Below, in pieces: positions 41,514 to 49,335 of a DNA stretch of 64,000 nt. The notes under the pieces are model-generated. The model worked only from the letters and a program-made list of their open reading frames with translations, was not told the DNA's origin and did no database searches. The DNA is taken from positions 3,348,001 to 3,412,000 of the forward strand of contig OZ255627.1 in assembly GCA_965276765.1 (NCBI GenBank). Direction: 5' to 3'. A program made the translations under genes and the position numbers. Numbering within the stretch: the first letter of the stretch is position 1; each line of letters begins with the position of its first letter. This DNA is from G965276765 sp965276765. Lineage in GTDB: Bacteria; Actinomycetota; Acidimicrobiia; Acidimicrobiales; Palsa-688.

Positions 41514-42922
41514 AAGACCAGTTCGCGTTCCTCGACGCCCTTCAGCAGATCGCCAAAGACAAGGGCATCGCCACCGAAACACTCCTCGACGCCCTCGCCA
41601 ACGCCCTCGTCGCCGCCTACAAGCGGCTGCCCGACGCCGCCGAAGAGGCCGTCGTCACCGTCGACCCCGACACGGGCGAGATCCGCGTCTACGGCCAGGA
41701 GCTCGACGAGGAAGGCAACGTCGTACGCGAATGGGACGACACCCCGAACGACTTCGGGCGTATTGCCGCGCAGACGGCCAAGCAAGTCATGACCCAGCGC
41801 ATCCGCGAGGCCGAGCGCGACCTCAAGTACGAGGAGTACGCAGGACGCGAGGGCGACATCGTGACCGGGATCATCCAGCAGAGCGACAACCGATACACGC
41901 TGCTCGATCTGGGCAAGGTCGAGGCGCTCCTGCCGCAAGCCGAGCAGGTCCCCTACGAGCGCTACGAGCACGGGGCCAGGCTCAAGGCCTACATCGTCGA
42001 GGTCCGCAAGACCACGAAGGGTCCTCAGATCGTCGTGAGCCGTACCCACCCCGGCCTGATCAAACGGCTCTTCGAGTTGGAGGTCCCCGAGATCTCCAGT
42101 CAGATCGTGGAGATCAAGGCGGCGGCGCGTGAGCCGGGGCATCGCACCAAGATCGCGGTGTGGTCCAACGACACCAACGTCGACCCCGTCGGCGCCTGCG
42201 TCGGAGCCAGGGGGGCGCGGGTCCGCATGGTGACCAACGAGCTGCGTGGGGAGAAGGTCGACATCGTCCCCTTCGCCGACGAGCCGCGCGAGTTCGTCAC
42301 CAGGGCGCTGCAGCCGGCTCGGGTCAAAGAGGTCCACCTCGACGAGCTGACGGGCACGGCCACGGTCGTCGTTCACGACTTCCAGCTCTCGCTTGCCATC
42401 GGCAAGGAGGGCCAAAACGCCCGCCTCGCCGCCCGGCTGACGGGCTGGCGCATCGACATCAAGAGCGAGACGCAGATGGCGGAAGAGGAGGCCTACGCCA
42501 ACCAGGACTGGGCCGAGGGTGAGTGGATCGAAAACGACGCCGGTGAGATGGTCTGGCAGCCGGCCGAGGGCGGGGAAGCCGTCTCGGCGGCCGAGTGGTC
42601 GCGCGAGGCCGGAGACGACGAGACGACCGACGACGCGGCGACTCCGGATGGTGCTGCCGCTGCTGATGCAGGGACTCCGGCTGCTGATGCAGTGACTCCG
42701 GCTGATGGTGCTGCTCCGGCTGATGCCCGGGCCCCGGCCCCGGCCGGTGCCGCTGCCCCTGACGATGGTGCTGCCCCTGTCGATGGTGCTGCCCCTGTCG
42801 ATGCTGCTCCGGCTGATGGTGCCTCTCCGGTCGACGGTGCTGCGTCCGCCGCCGGGCGGGACGACCCGGACGCATCCGGGGACGGCAGGCCGGCGCAGTC
42901 GACGGAGGAGGGCGCACGGTAG
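41510..42922 (+). CDS. nusA: Transcription termination/antitermination protein NusA
   Basis: RNA polymerase-binding factor for pausing, termination and antitermination. 470 residues: N-terminal RNAP-binding domain (FAFLDALQQIAKDKGIATETLLDALANALVAAYKR), S1 domain (GDIVTGIIQQSDNRYTLLDLGKVEALLP), KH1 and KH2 (VDPVGACVGARGARVRMVTNEL; LAIGKEGQNARLAARLTGWRIDI). After residue ~350 comes an acidic then Ala/Pro/Asp tail with repeated ADGAAP and VDGAAP units, about 110 residues. Coupled to rimP by ATGA. Confidence 0.96.
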   Translation: MKDQFAFLDALQQIAKDKGIATETLLDALANALVAAYKRLPDAAEEAVVTVDPDTGEIRVYGQELDEEGNVVREWDDTPNDFGRIAAQTAKQVMTQRIREAERDLKYEEYAGREGDIVTGIIQQSDNRYTLLDLGKVEALLPQAEQVPYERYEHGARLKAYIVEVRKTTKGPQIVVSRTHPGLIKRLFELEVPEISSQIVEIKAAAREPGHRTKIAVWSNDTNVDPVGACVGARGARVRMVTNELRGEKVDIVPFADEPREFVTRALQPARVKEVHLDELTGTATVVVHDFQLSLAIGKEGQNARLAARLTGWRIDIKSETQMAEEEAYANQDWAEGEWIENDAGEMVWQPAEGGEAVSAAEWSREAGDDETTDDAATPDGAAAADAGTPAADAVTPADGAAPADARAPAPAGAAAPDDGAAPVDGAAPVDAAPADGASPVDGAASAAGRDDPDASGDGRPAQSTEEGAR

Positions 42923-43242
42923 CGGAACGGGGTATCGGGCCGATCAGGACGTGCGTCGGCTGCAGGGAACGCCGGACGACCGAACACCTGGCCCGGGTGG
43001 TGCGGTACGCTGATAGGGGTTTGGTCGTCGACCGTCTTGCCCCCGGGCGCGGTGCCTGGATATGCCGTGACCCCTCCGGGGTCCTCCGGGAGGCCTGCCT
43101 CGTGTCAGCGGAGCGCCGCTCGGCGTTCGGGCGGGCCCTGCGGGCGGCGATCAAGGCCTCCGAGGTCGAAACGCTCAAAGCAACAACATCAGAACGTGCG
43201 AGGATAGAAGACGCTGCAGCGGCCGACGCTGCGACCTGCTGA
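42919..43242 (+). CDS. ylxR: YlxR (DUF448) family RNA-binding protein lacking a standard start codon
   Basis: Small nucleic-acid-binding protein of the nusA-infB operon. The conserved N-terminal motif RTCVGCRERRTTEHLARVV is encoded from 42943 on, but there is no ATG, GTG, TTG or CTG between the previous in-frame stop and this motif. The first ordinary starts (CTG, then GTG 42994/42997) lie after it. A GTA at 42919 overlaps the nusA TAG and has GGAGGAGG 7 nt upstream, exactly where a GTG would be expected. The rest, VDRLAPGRGAWICRDPSGVLREACLVSAERRSAFGRALR, is normal. Start given here is provisional. Confidence 0.75.
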   Translation, partial: VAERGIGPIRTCVGCRERRTTEHLARVVRYADRGLVVDRLAPGRGAWICRDPSGVLREACLVSAERRSAFGRALRAAIKASEVETLKATTSERARIEDAAAADAATC

Positions 43243-43259
43243 AGGGACTGAGGCAGCAC

Positions 43260-46200
43260 TTGCCGACGAAGAAGATCCGGGTATACGAGCTGGCTAGAGA
43301 GCTCGGGCTCACCAACAAAGAAGCGCTCGACCTCTGCATCGGTCTGGGGATCGGCGTCAAGAGCCACTCCTCGAGCATCGAGGACCAGCAGGCCGATCGG
43401 GTTCGTCGCAAGGCCGACCGCGAGGGCCTCCGTCGTGACGTCCAACCGGAAGAGGAAGCGGCGGCGCCTTCGAAGAAGGCCGCCCCGGCGGCCAAGCGGG
43501 TGGATCAGGCCGGCGATCGACCCTCAGCCGACGCCCCGAGGAGTGGTCGGCCTCTCGTCAAGAGCCGCCCGTCGGTCCCGGCGCCGGCCACCCCGGCGAT
43601 CCACGTCCCGGCCGCGCCTGCGCCTGCCGCGGCGAGCACGGCGTCGCCGCCGGCACCCCCCAGGCCTCCGCCGGCCCCGCCGGCTTCGGACCGTCCTGCG
43701 ACGCCGCCGCCGGCCGTCCCCGCACCGGCCGTCCAGGGCCCCGCGTCGGAGCCGACGCTTCCCCCCGCCGCGCCCGCTTCTGCCCCACCCGCGCCCCTAG
43801 CGCCGGCGGCAAGCACCACCCCGTCGCCGATGTCGCCGGCGCCGGCCGCGCCATCGCCGGTGCCACAGTCTCAGGGTCCGGCGGCGCCTCAACCGCAGGG
43901 CGCCCCCTCAGGGACATCGCCCCGCCCAAGCGACGGTCGGTCGGCACCGCCACGCCCCCCCGCACCAGGATCGCCGTCCAACCCCCCTCGCCAGGCGCCG
44001 CTCGCCCCCGCCGCCTCGGCGCAAACCGCTCCGTCGCAAACGTCTCCGCCGCAAACCGCTCCGCCGCAAACGTCTCCGCCGCGCAGCCCGACCGGACCGC
44101 CATCCGCGTCCCGGCCGCCGGCCGGCCCTCCCGCCGCCTCTACCCAGGGTGGCCCAGGTGGCCAAGGCGGTGGCGCAACCCGCCCGGGGAGCGCACCCCC
44201 GGTTTCACGGATGGGCAAGCCCATCCCGCCGCCCCCAGGCATCCGTCGTCCCCCCACGTCCTCAGCGACGGGGAGGCCCATCCCGCCTCCTCCCGGCCGC
44301 GCTCCCGGCGCCCGTCCCGGCCCCGGTGACACCGGACGCAGCGGTCCCGGAGCGCCCCGCACCGGCGGCCGCACCGGCGGTGGCTTTGCCGGCCGCCCTC
44401 CTGCCGGCGGCGGAGGGGCCGGATTCCAGCGTCCCGGTGGTGGCCTCGGCGGTCGACCCGGCGGCGGTCCCGGCGGCCCGCCCGGACGAGGCGGCCCCCC
44501 CTTCGGTGGGCGCGGTCGGCCGCCCGGTGGCGGACGGCGTCGGAAGCGTCGCCGCAACGTCGAGGAGCTCGAAGCCCAAGAGATCACCCGGTACACGCCG
44601 TCGACGGCGCCGATCCCCGAGGGCGAGGTCATCATCGAGCGGGGATCGACCCCCCAGGAGATCGGGCCCAGGCTCAACCGCTCAGGCGCCGACGTCGTTC
44701 GCTTCTTGCTCCAGCAGGGCGAGATGGTCACCACGACCCAGTCACTCTCCGACGACATGATCGACCTCTTCGCCGTCGAGATCGGTGCCACGGTCCGTCT
44801 CGTCGATCCCGGAGAGGAGAAGGAGGCCGAGCTCAAGGCCAAGTACTTCGACGAGGACGACGAGGACGACGCTGACCTCAGGCCCCGCCCGCCGGTCGTC
44901 ACGGTGATGGGACACGTCGATCACGGCAAGACGCTGCTGCTCGACCGGATCCGCGAGAGCAACGTCGTAGCCGGCGAGGCCGGCGGGATCACCCAGCACA
45001 TCGGCGCCTATCAGGTCGATTACCAGGATCAGCTGATCACGTTCATCGACACCCCGGGCCACGAGGCGTTCACCGCCATGCGGGCCAGGGGAGCCGAGGT
45101 GACCGACATCGTCATCCTCGTGGTGGCCGCCGACGACGGCGTCATGCCGCAGACCGTCGAGGCCCTCGACCATGCCAAGGCGGCGGACGTACCGATCATC
45201 GTCGCTCTGAACAAGATCGACCGCGCCGACAGCGATCCCAACCGGGTCATGCAGCAGCTTTCCGAGCTCGGCCTCGTGCCCGAGAGTTGGGGCGGTGACA
45301 CGATCATGGTCGAGGTGTCGGCGCTTCAGAACCTCGGTGTCGACGACGTCCTCGAGCAGGTGCTGCTCGTCGCCGAGCTCGAGGAGCTGCAGGCCAACCC
45401 CGAAGGCCGCGCCCGTGGCGTCGTCCTCGAGGCCAACCTCGACGCCGGCCGTGGTCCGGTCGCAACCGTCATCGTCCAAAACGGCACCCTGAGAGTGGGC
45501 GATTCCGTTGTCGCAGGCGCTGCATGGGGGCGCGTCAAGGCCCTCATCGACGATCGGGGCGACAACACCAAGGAGGCCCCCCCCTCGACACCGGTGCAGC
45601 TGCTCGGCTTCGACTCGGTCCCGGGTGCGGGAGACGAGTTGCGAGTCACGGAGAAAGGCCGCACGGCGCGCGACATCGCAGAGCAGAGGGAACAGCGCTC
45701 CCGCGCCGCCGACCAGCGCCGTACCTCGTCGGCCACCGGTACCGGAGCCAAGCTCGAGGACATCTTCGAACAGATCCAGCGAGGTGAGACGGCCACCCTC
45801 AACTTGGTCCTCAAGGCCGACACCCAAGGCTCGCTCGAAGCGGTATCCGAGAGCCTCCGCAAGCTCGAGCGCGACGAGGTCAAGCTGTCGTTCATCCATC
45901 GAGCCGTCGGTGGGATCACCGAAAACGATGTCACCCTGGCCGCAGCGTCCAACGCGACCATCATCGGGTTCAACGTTCGTCCCGATCGCGGCGCACGCGA
46001 TGTGGCGGAGGCTCAGGACGTCGAGATCCGGGCCTACGAGATCATCTACAAGCTCATCGAGGACATCGAGAGCGCCATGGTCGGCATGCTGGCCCCCGAG
46101 TACGAGGAGGTCATCACCGGTGAGGCCGAGGTCCGCGAGATCTTCCGGGTCCCGCGGGTCGGTGCCATCGCCGGCTGCTACGTCCGCAGCGGCGTGATCA

Positions 46201-46400
46201 CCCGAGGCTCCAAGGTCCGCTTCCTCAGAGACGGCGTCATCATCTGGAAGGGGGCTGTCACGTCCCTACGCCGGTTCAAGGACGACGTGCGCGAGGTGGC
46301 TACCAACTTCGAGTGCGGCATCGGGCTCACCAACAATCAGGACCTGCGCGAAGGCGACATCATCGAGACCTTCGAGGAGCGGGAGATCCCCCGCACCTGA
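43260..46400 (+). CDS. infB: Translation initiation factor IF-2 with a long Pro/Ala-rich linker
   Basis: GTPase that places initiator tRNA on the 30S subunit. 1046 residues from a TTG start (MPTKKIRVYELARELGLTNKEALDLCIGLGIGVKSHSSSIED is the IF2N domain). Residues ~80-440 are Pro/Ala/Gly-rich and change to Gly-rich before a second IF2N (VIIERGSTPQEIGPRLNRSGADVVRFLLQQGEMVT). GTPase: G1 VMGHVDHGKTLLLD (~residue 552), G2 AGGITQHIGAY, G3 FIDTPGHEAF, G4 ALNKIDRAD. C-terminal domains end at EGDIIETFEEREIPRT. TTG start has only a weak ribosome-binding site. Confidence 0.96.
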   Translation: MPTKKIRVYELARELGLTNKEALDLCIGLGIGVKSHSSSIEDQQADRVRRKADREGLRRDVQPEEEAAAPSKKAAPAAKRVDQAGDRPSADAPRSGRPLVKSRPSVPAPATPAIHVPAAPAPAAASTASPPAPPRPPPAPPASDRPATPPPAVPAPAVQGPASEPTLPPAAPASAPPAPLAPAASTTPSPMSPAPAAPSPVPQSQGPAAPQPQGAPSGTSPRPSDGRSAPPRPPAPGSPSNPPRQAPLAPAASAQTAPSQTSPPQTAPPQTSPPRSPTGPPSASRPPAGPPAASTQGGPGGQGGGATRPGSAPPVSRMGKPIPPPPGIRRPPTSSATGRPIPPPPGRAPGARPGPGDTGRSGPGAPRTGGRTGGGFAGRPPAGGGGAGFQRPGGGLGGRPGGGPGGPPGRGGPPFGGRGRPPGGGRRRKRRRNVEELEAQEITRYTPSTAPIPEGEVIIERGSTPQEIGPRLNRSGADVVRFLLQQGEMVTTTQSLSDDMIDLFAVEIGATVRLVDPGEEKEAELKAKYFDEDDEDDADLRPRPPVVTVMGHVDHGKTLLLDRIRESNVVAGEAGGITQHIGAYQVDYQDQLITFIDTPGHEAFTAMRARGAEVTDIVILVVAADDGVMPQTVEALDHAKAADVPIIVALNKIDRADSDPNRVMQQLSELGLVPESWGGDTIMVEVSALQNLGVDDVLEQVLLVAELEELQANPEGRARGVVLEANLDAGRGPVATVIVQNGTLRVGDSVVAGAAWGRVKALIDDRGDNTKEAPPSTPVQLLGFDSVPGAGDELRVTEKGRTARDIAEQREQRSRAADQRRTSSATGTGAKLEDIFEQIQRGETATLNLVLKADTQGSLEAVSESLRKLERDEVKLSFIHRAVGGITENDVTLAAASNATIIGFNVRPDRGARDVAEAQDVEIRAYEIIYKLIEDIESAMVGMLAPEYEEVITGEAEVREIFRVPRVGAIAGCYVRSGVITRGSKVRFLRDGVIIWKGAVTSLRRFKDDVREVATNFECGIGLTNNQDLREGDIIETFEEREIPRT

Positions 46401-46407
46401 GGGGTCA

Positions 46408-46713
46408 ATGCACGTCGCCGCCCTCACCGTAGGTCTGCTCGTCCCCGGCGCTCATTCGCTGAAGGACAAGCGGGCCGTGGTCCGACCCATCCTCGACGGA
46501 AGCCGGCGCCGGTTCTCCGTCGCCGCCGCCGAAGTGGATCATCAGGACCTGTGGCAGCGGGCGACCCTCGGATTTGCCTGCGTCTCGGGATCGTCCCGTC
46601 ATGGAGCCGAAGTGCTCGACGCCGTGGAGCGGTTTGTGTGGTCGTTCCCCGAGATCGAGGTGACCGTCTGCCAGCGCGACTGGCTCCAACCAGAGGAGGT
46701 ATGGGCGCCATGA
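46408..46713 (+). CDS. DUF503 family protein (YlxP-like)
   Basis: Conserved small protein of 101 residues between infB and rbfA, the standard place for YlxP/DUF503; role uncertain, perhaps linked to ribosome assembly. Family motif: GLLVPGAHSLKDKRAVVRPILDGSRRRFSVAAAEVDHQDLWQRATLGFACVS, ending with EIEVTVCQRDW. The stop overlaps the rbfA ATG at 46710. Confidence 0.9.
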   Translation: MHVAALTVGLLVPGAHSLKDKRAVVRPILDGSRRRFSVAAAEVDHQDLWQRATLGFACVSGSSRHGAEVLDAVERFVWSFPEIEVTVCQRDWLQPEEVWAP

Positions 46714-47165
46714 GCGGTCGGAGACGGGGGCAGGGGCGGGGAGGGCCGGCAGGGCGAAGGGGCGGTGATGTACCGGCGCGCCGCTACCCGAGGGTGGCGC
46801 GAGTCAACGAAGCGCTCCGTCAGGTGCTTGCCGAGGAGCTCGAACGTCTGGCCGTCGCCGACGAGCGCCTGACCCTCCTCACCGTGACCGCCGTCGACAC
46901 CGATCCCGACTACCGCAGGGCCAAGGTCCTGTTCTCGACTCTCGGCGACGAGGAGGCGGTGGCCCTCGGCGACGCAAGAGTGCGTCTGCAGGCCGCCGTC
47001 TCCCGCCAGGTCAGGCTGAAGTGGACCCCGACGCTTACGTTCGAGGCCGACCCCGCCATCGCCGGGGGCCGCCGAGTGGAGGAGATCCTGCGGGGGCTCG
47101 GCTCCAGCGATGCCGCCGGCGACCCCGATCGTGCGGGGGATGAACCCGACGGCCGACCCTCGTGA
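46710..47165 (+). CDS. rbfA: Ribosome-binding factor A
   Basis: KH-fold factor for late 16S/30S maturation. 151 residues from ATG 46710, chosen because AGGAGG at 46694-46699 is 10 nt upstream and the ATG overlaps the DUF503 stop; ATG 46701 is too close to that site. The N-terminus is a basic Gly/Arg run. Core: YPRVARVNEALRQVLAEELERLA, VTAVDTDPDYRRAKVLFSTLGDEE and LRLKWTPTLTFEAD-like VRLKWTPTLTFEADPAI. Coupled to truB by GTGA. Confidence 0.93.
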   Translation: MSGRRRGQGRGGPAGRRGGDVPARRYPRVARVNEALRQVLAEELERLAVADERLTLLTVTAVDTDPDYRRAKVLFSTLGDEEAVALGDARVRLQAAVSRQVRLKWTPTLTFEADPAIAGGRRVEEILRGLGSSDAAGDPDRAGDEPDGRPS

Positions 47166-48076
47166 TCGATGGCCTGGTCATCGTGGACAAGCCGGCGGGC
47201 ATGACGAGCCATGACGTCGTCGGTCGCTGCCGGCGGATCTTCGGCCAACGCCGGGTGGGCCACGCCGGCACCCTCGACCCCGACGCGACGGGGGTGCTTC
47301 TCGTTGGCCTCGGTCGGGCCACCCGGCTCCTGAAGTGGGTGAGTGGCCTCGACAAGAGCTACGAGGGTGAGGTGGTCTTCGGTGTGGCTACCACCACGCT
47401 TGACGAGTCGGGCGACGTCACGGAGCGCTGGGACATGTCGGGCGTGACCATCGCCAACGTGCGAGATGCCGCCGCCGAGCTCACTGGTGAGATCGATCAG
47501 ATCCCGCCCATGGTCTCGGCGGTGAAGATCGGTGGCCGGCGCCTGCACGAGCTGGCCAGAGCGGGCATCGATGTCGATCGCCCACCGCGACGGGTGCGTG
47601 TCAGCCGCCTCGACGTCGAGCTGGTGAGCACCGTCGATGCGGGTCGCCACGGTGGCGGCCCCGTGGTTGCTCTCGGGGTCGACTGCTCATCGGGGACCTA
47701 CATCCGCACGCTCGCCGACGATCTCGGCCATCGCCTGGGCGGAGGCGCCCATCTCCGCCGGCTCAGGCGTACGGCTATCGGGCGCTGGAGCGTGGCCGAC
47801 GCCATCCCTCTCGACGCGCTCGGCGATGGCGACGTCCTCCCCCCTGCGGCCGCCGTGGCCGACCTCGAGACCGTGACGGTCGAAGGAGCACGCGCCCTCG
47901 AGGTCGGCCACGGTCAGGTCATGGATTGCGAACAGCTCGGGACCGTAGGAGCGGGTCCTTGGGCCGTCGTCGACGCCGACGGCCGGCTTCTCGCCGTCTA
48001 CGAGCTCCACGGTCAAGGTCGCGCCAAGCCGTCGGTCGTGCTGGCGGACGCGAGCCAAGTCCGGCCCGGTAGCTAG
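47162..48076 (+). CDS. truB: tRNA pseudouridine-55 synthase TruB
   Basis: Forms pseudouridine at position 55 in the T-loop of tRNA. 304 residues. The catalytic Asp lies in RRVGHAGTLDPDATGVLLVGLGRATRL; earlier DGLVIVDKPAGMTSHDVV, later KSYEGEVVFGVATTTLDESG and CSSGTYIRTLADDLG, all typical. GTG start overlaps the rbfA stop. The stop TAG is part of the -10 box of ribF. Confidence 0.96.
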   Translation: MIDGLVIVDKPAGMTSHDVVGRCRRIFGQRRVGHAGTLDPDATGVLLVGLGRATRLLKWVSGLDKSYEGEVVFGVATTTLDESGDVTERWDMSGVTIANVRDAAAELTGEIDQIPPMVSAVKIGGRRLHELARAGIDVDRPPRRVRVSRLDVELVSTVDAGRHGGGPVVALGVDCSSGTYIRTLADDLGHRLGGGAHLRRLRRTAIGRWSVADAIPLDALGDGDVLPPAAAVADLETVTVEGARALEVGHGQVMDCEQLGTVGAGPWAVVDADGRLLAVYELHGQGRAKPSVVLADASQVRPGS

Positions 48077-48079
48077 CCT
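48074..48079 (+). promoter_or_regulatory. -10 box for ribF
   Basis: TAGCCT overlaps the truB stop and is 8 nt from the ribF ATG; leaderless or nearly so. Confidence 0.4.
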
Positions 48080-48087
48080 CGCCGGCG

Positions 48088-49059
48088 ATGAGGGTGCTCC
48101 ACCTGGTCGGCGCTGGACCGGCTGCCGTCGACGCGCCGTCCACTGACGCGTCCATTCCCGACGAGCCGTACGCCGTGACCATCGGCGCCTACGACGGGGT
48201 GCACCTTGGTCACAGGGAGCTGATCGCCCGAGTTCGTGCCGCCGCCGTCGGTCTTGGGTGCGGCTCGGCCGTTGTCACCTTCGACCGGCACCCCGCCACC
48301 GTGGTGCGCCCGGATTCGGCGCCACGGTTGCTCACCGACCTCGACCAGAAGCTCGAGCTGCTCGCCGCCGCCGGCGTAGACATGACCCTCGTCGTGCATT
48401 TCGATGAGGAACGAGCGGCCGAGACACCGGAGGACTTCGTGCGCACCGTGATCGTCGACACGTTGCACGCCCGGTCGGTGGTCGTCGGCCACGACTTCCA
48501 CTTCGGACGGCACCGGGCTGGCAACGTGGCGCTGCTGGCCCGGATGGGAGCCGAGTGGGGCTTCGACGTGACCGGGGTGAGGCTCGTCACCGCAGGGAGC
48601 GACACGACGCCCGTGTCGTCGACGCGGATCCGCCAGCTCATCGCCGATGGCCGGGTCGAGGATGCCGCCGGCCTGCTCGATCGACCCCACCAGGTCCGGG
48701 GCGAGGTCGTCCACGGCGACCGCAGGGGCCGTGAGCTCGGGTTCCCCACGGCCAACGTCGCCGTGCCCGCAGCCATCGCCGTGCCGGCCGACGGTGTCTA
48801 CGCCGGCTGGTATCTCGGGCCCGACGGCGTCCGCCGCCGCGCCGCGCTCTCGCTCGGGAGACGCCCGACGTTTTACGAACAGGCTGACCTGTCTCTTCTC
48901 GAGGCCCACCTTCTCGACTTCGCCGGCGACCTTTACGACCAGCCGGCCCGCGTCGAGTTCGTGGCCCGCCTCCGGGGCCAGGAGCGGTACCCGTCGGCCG
49001 ACGAGCTCGTCGAGCAGATGCACCGCGATGTGGCCGACGCCGGGAGCCGCCTGGGCTGA
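48088..49059 (+). CDS. ribF: Bifunctional riboflavin kinase / FAD synthetase
   Basis: Makes FMN from riboflavin and FAD from FMN. 323 residues. N-terminal adenylyltransferase: VTIGAYDGVHLGHRELIARV (HxGH motif), VVTFDRHPATVVRP, VVGHDFHFGRHRAGN, and STRIRQLIADGRVEDA. C-terminal flavokinase: GEVVHGDRRGRELGFPTANVAVP with the PTAN motif, then VEFVARLRGQERYPSADELVEQM. Short gap after truB. Followed by GC-rich repeats and a hairpin. Confidence 0.95.
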   Translation: MRVLHLVGAGPAAVDAPSTDASIPDEPYAVTIGAYDGVHLGHRELIARVRAAAVGLGCGSAVVTFDRHPATVVRPDSAPRLLTDLDQKLELLAAAGVDMTLVVHFDEERAAETPEDFVRTVIVDTLHARSVVVGHDFHFGRHRAGNVALLARMGAEWGFDVTGVRLVTAGSDTTPVSSTRIRQLIADGRVEDAAGLLDRPHQVRGEVVHGDRRGRELGFPTANVAVPAAIAVPADGVYAGWYLGPDGVRRRAALSLGRRPTFYEQADLSLLEAHLLDFAGDLYDQPARVEFVARLRGQERYPSADELVEQMHRDVADAGSRLG

Positions 49060-49085
49060 CCCCGGCGGGCGCGGGCCGGCGCCCC

Positions 49086-49173
49086 GTCGGGCCCCCCGAT
49101 CCCGGCGGCCCCGCCGGGCCCCCCGATCCCGGTCGGGCCGGACCCCCCGATCCCGGTCGGCGCCGGACCCCCT
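49086..49173 (+). repeat. GC-rich imperfect direct repeats downstream of ribF
   Basis: CCCCCCGATCCCGG occurs three times (near 49092, 49118 and 49143), each flanked by GG(G/A)CC and CGG. Non-coding; part of the 276-nt gap between ribF and the acyltransferase. Confidence 0.6.
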
Positions 49174-49176
49174 GCA

Positions 49177-49229
49177 GTTTTCTCAGCGATGTTGACGTCG
49201 GAATCCACCGTCAACATCGCCGAGAAAAC
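49177..49229. repeat. Long-stem hairpin element with an 11-nt loop
   Basis: Left arm 49177-49197 (GTTTTCTCAGCGATGTTGACG) pairs with 49209-49229 over 21 positions with one mismatch; loop 49198-49208. It has the same shape (T-rich start, A-rich end, 11-nt loop) as the element at 37226, but another stem sequence. Likely bidirectional terminator after ribF. Confidence 0.65.
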
Positions 49230-49289
49230 CGGTCAGATCGCCGCCGGGCCCCGATCGCCACCATCCACGTCGCTAGCTCTTGCCGGCCG

Positions 49290-49295
49290 TACCAT
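49290..49295 (+). promoter_or_regulatory. -10 box upstream of the acyltransferase gene
   Basis: TACCAT; transcription would begin near 49302, just before the palindrome at 49315-49333. Confidence 0.35.
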
Positions 49296-49314
49296 CTGGG
49301 CTGCGAGAGGGCCG

Positions 49315-49333
49315 CGACCGAACTGTTCGGTCG
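49315..49333. promoter_or_regulatory. 19-bp perfect palindrome before the acyltransferase gene
   Basis: CGACCGAAC-T-GTTCGGTCG reads the same on both strands. It lies within the predicted 5' leader and 2 nt before the ATG at 49336. Could be a repressor operator or an RNA hairpin hiding the first start. The spacing differs from a LexA box. Confidence 0.45.
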
Positions 49334-49335
49334 GC

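Noticed and set aside
49315..49333. LexA/SOS box
   Set aside because: Half-sites GAAC and GTTC are only 1 nt apart; the actinobacterial SOS box needs 4 nt between them.
49189..49335. Acyltransferase start at ATG 49189
   Set aside because: It would lie inside the hairpin at 49177-49229 and before the predicted transcription start.
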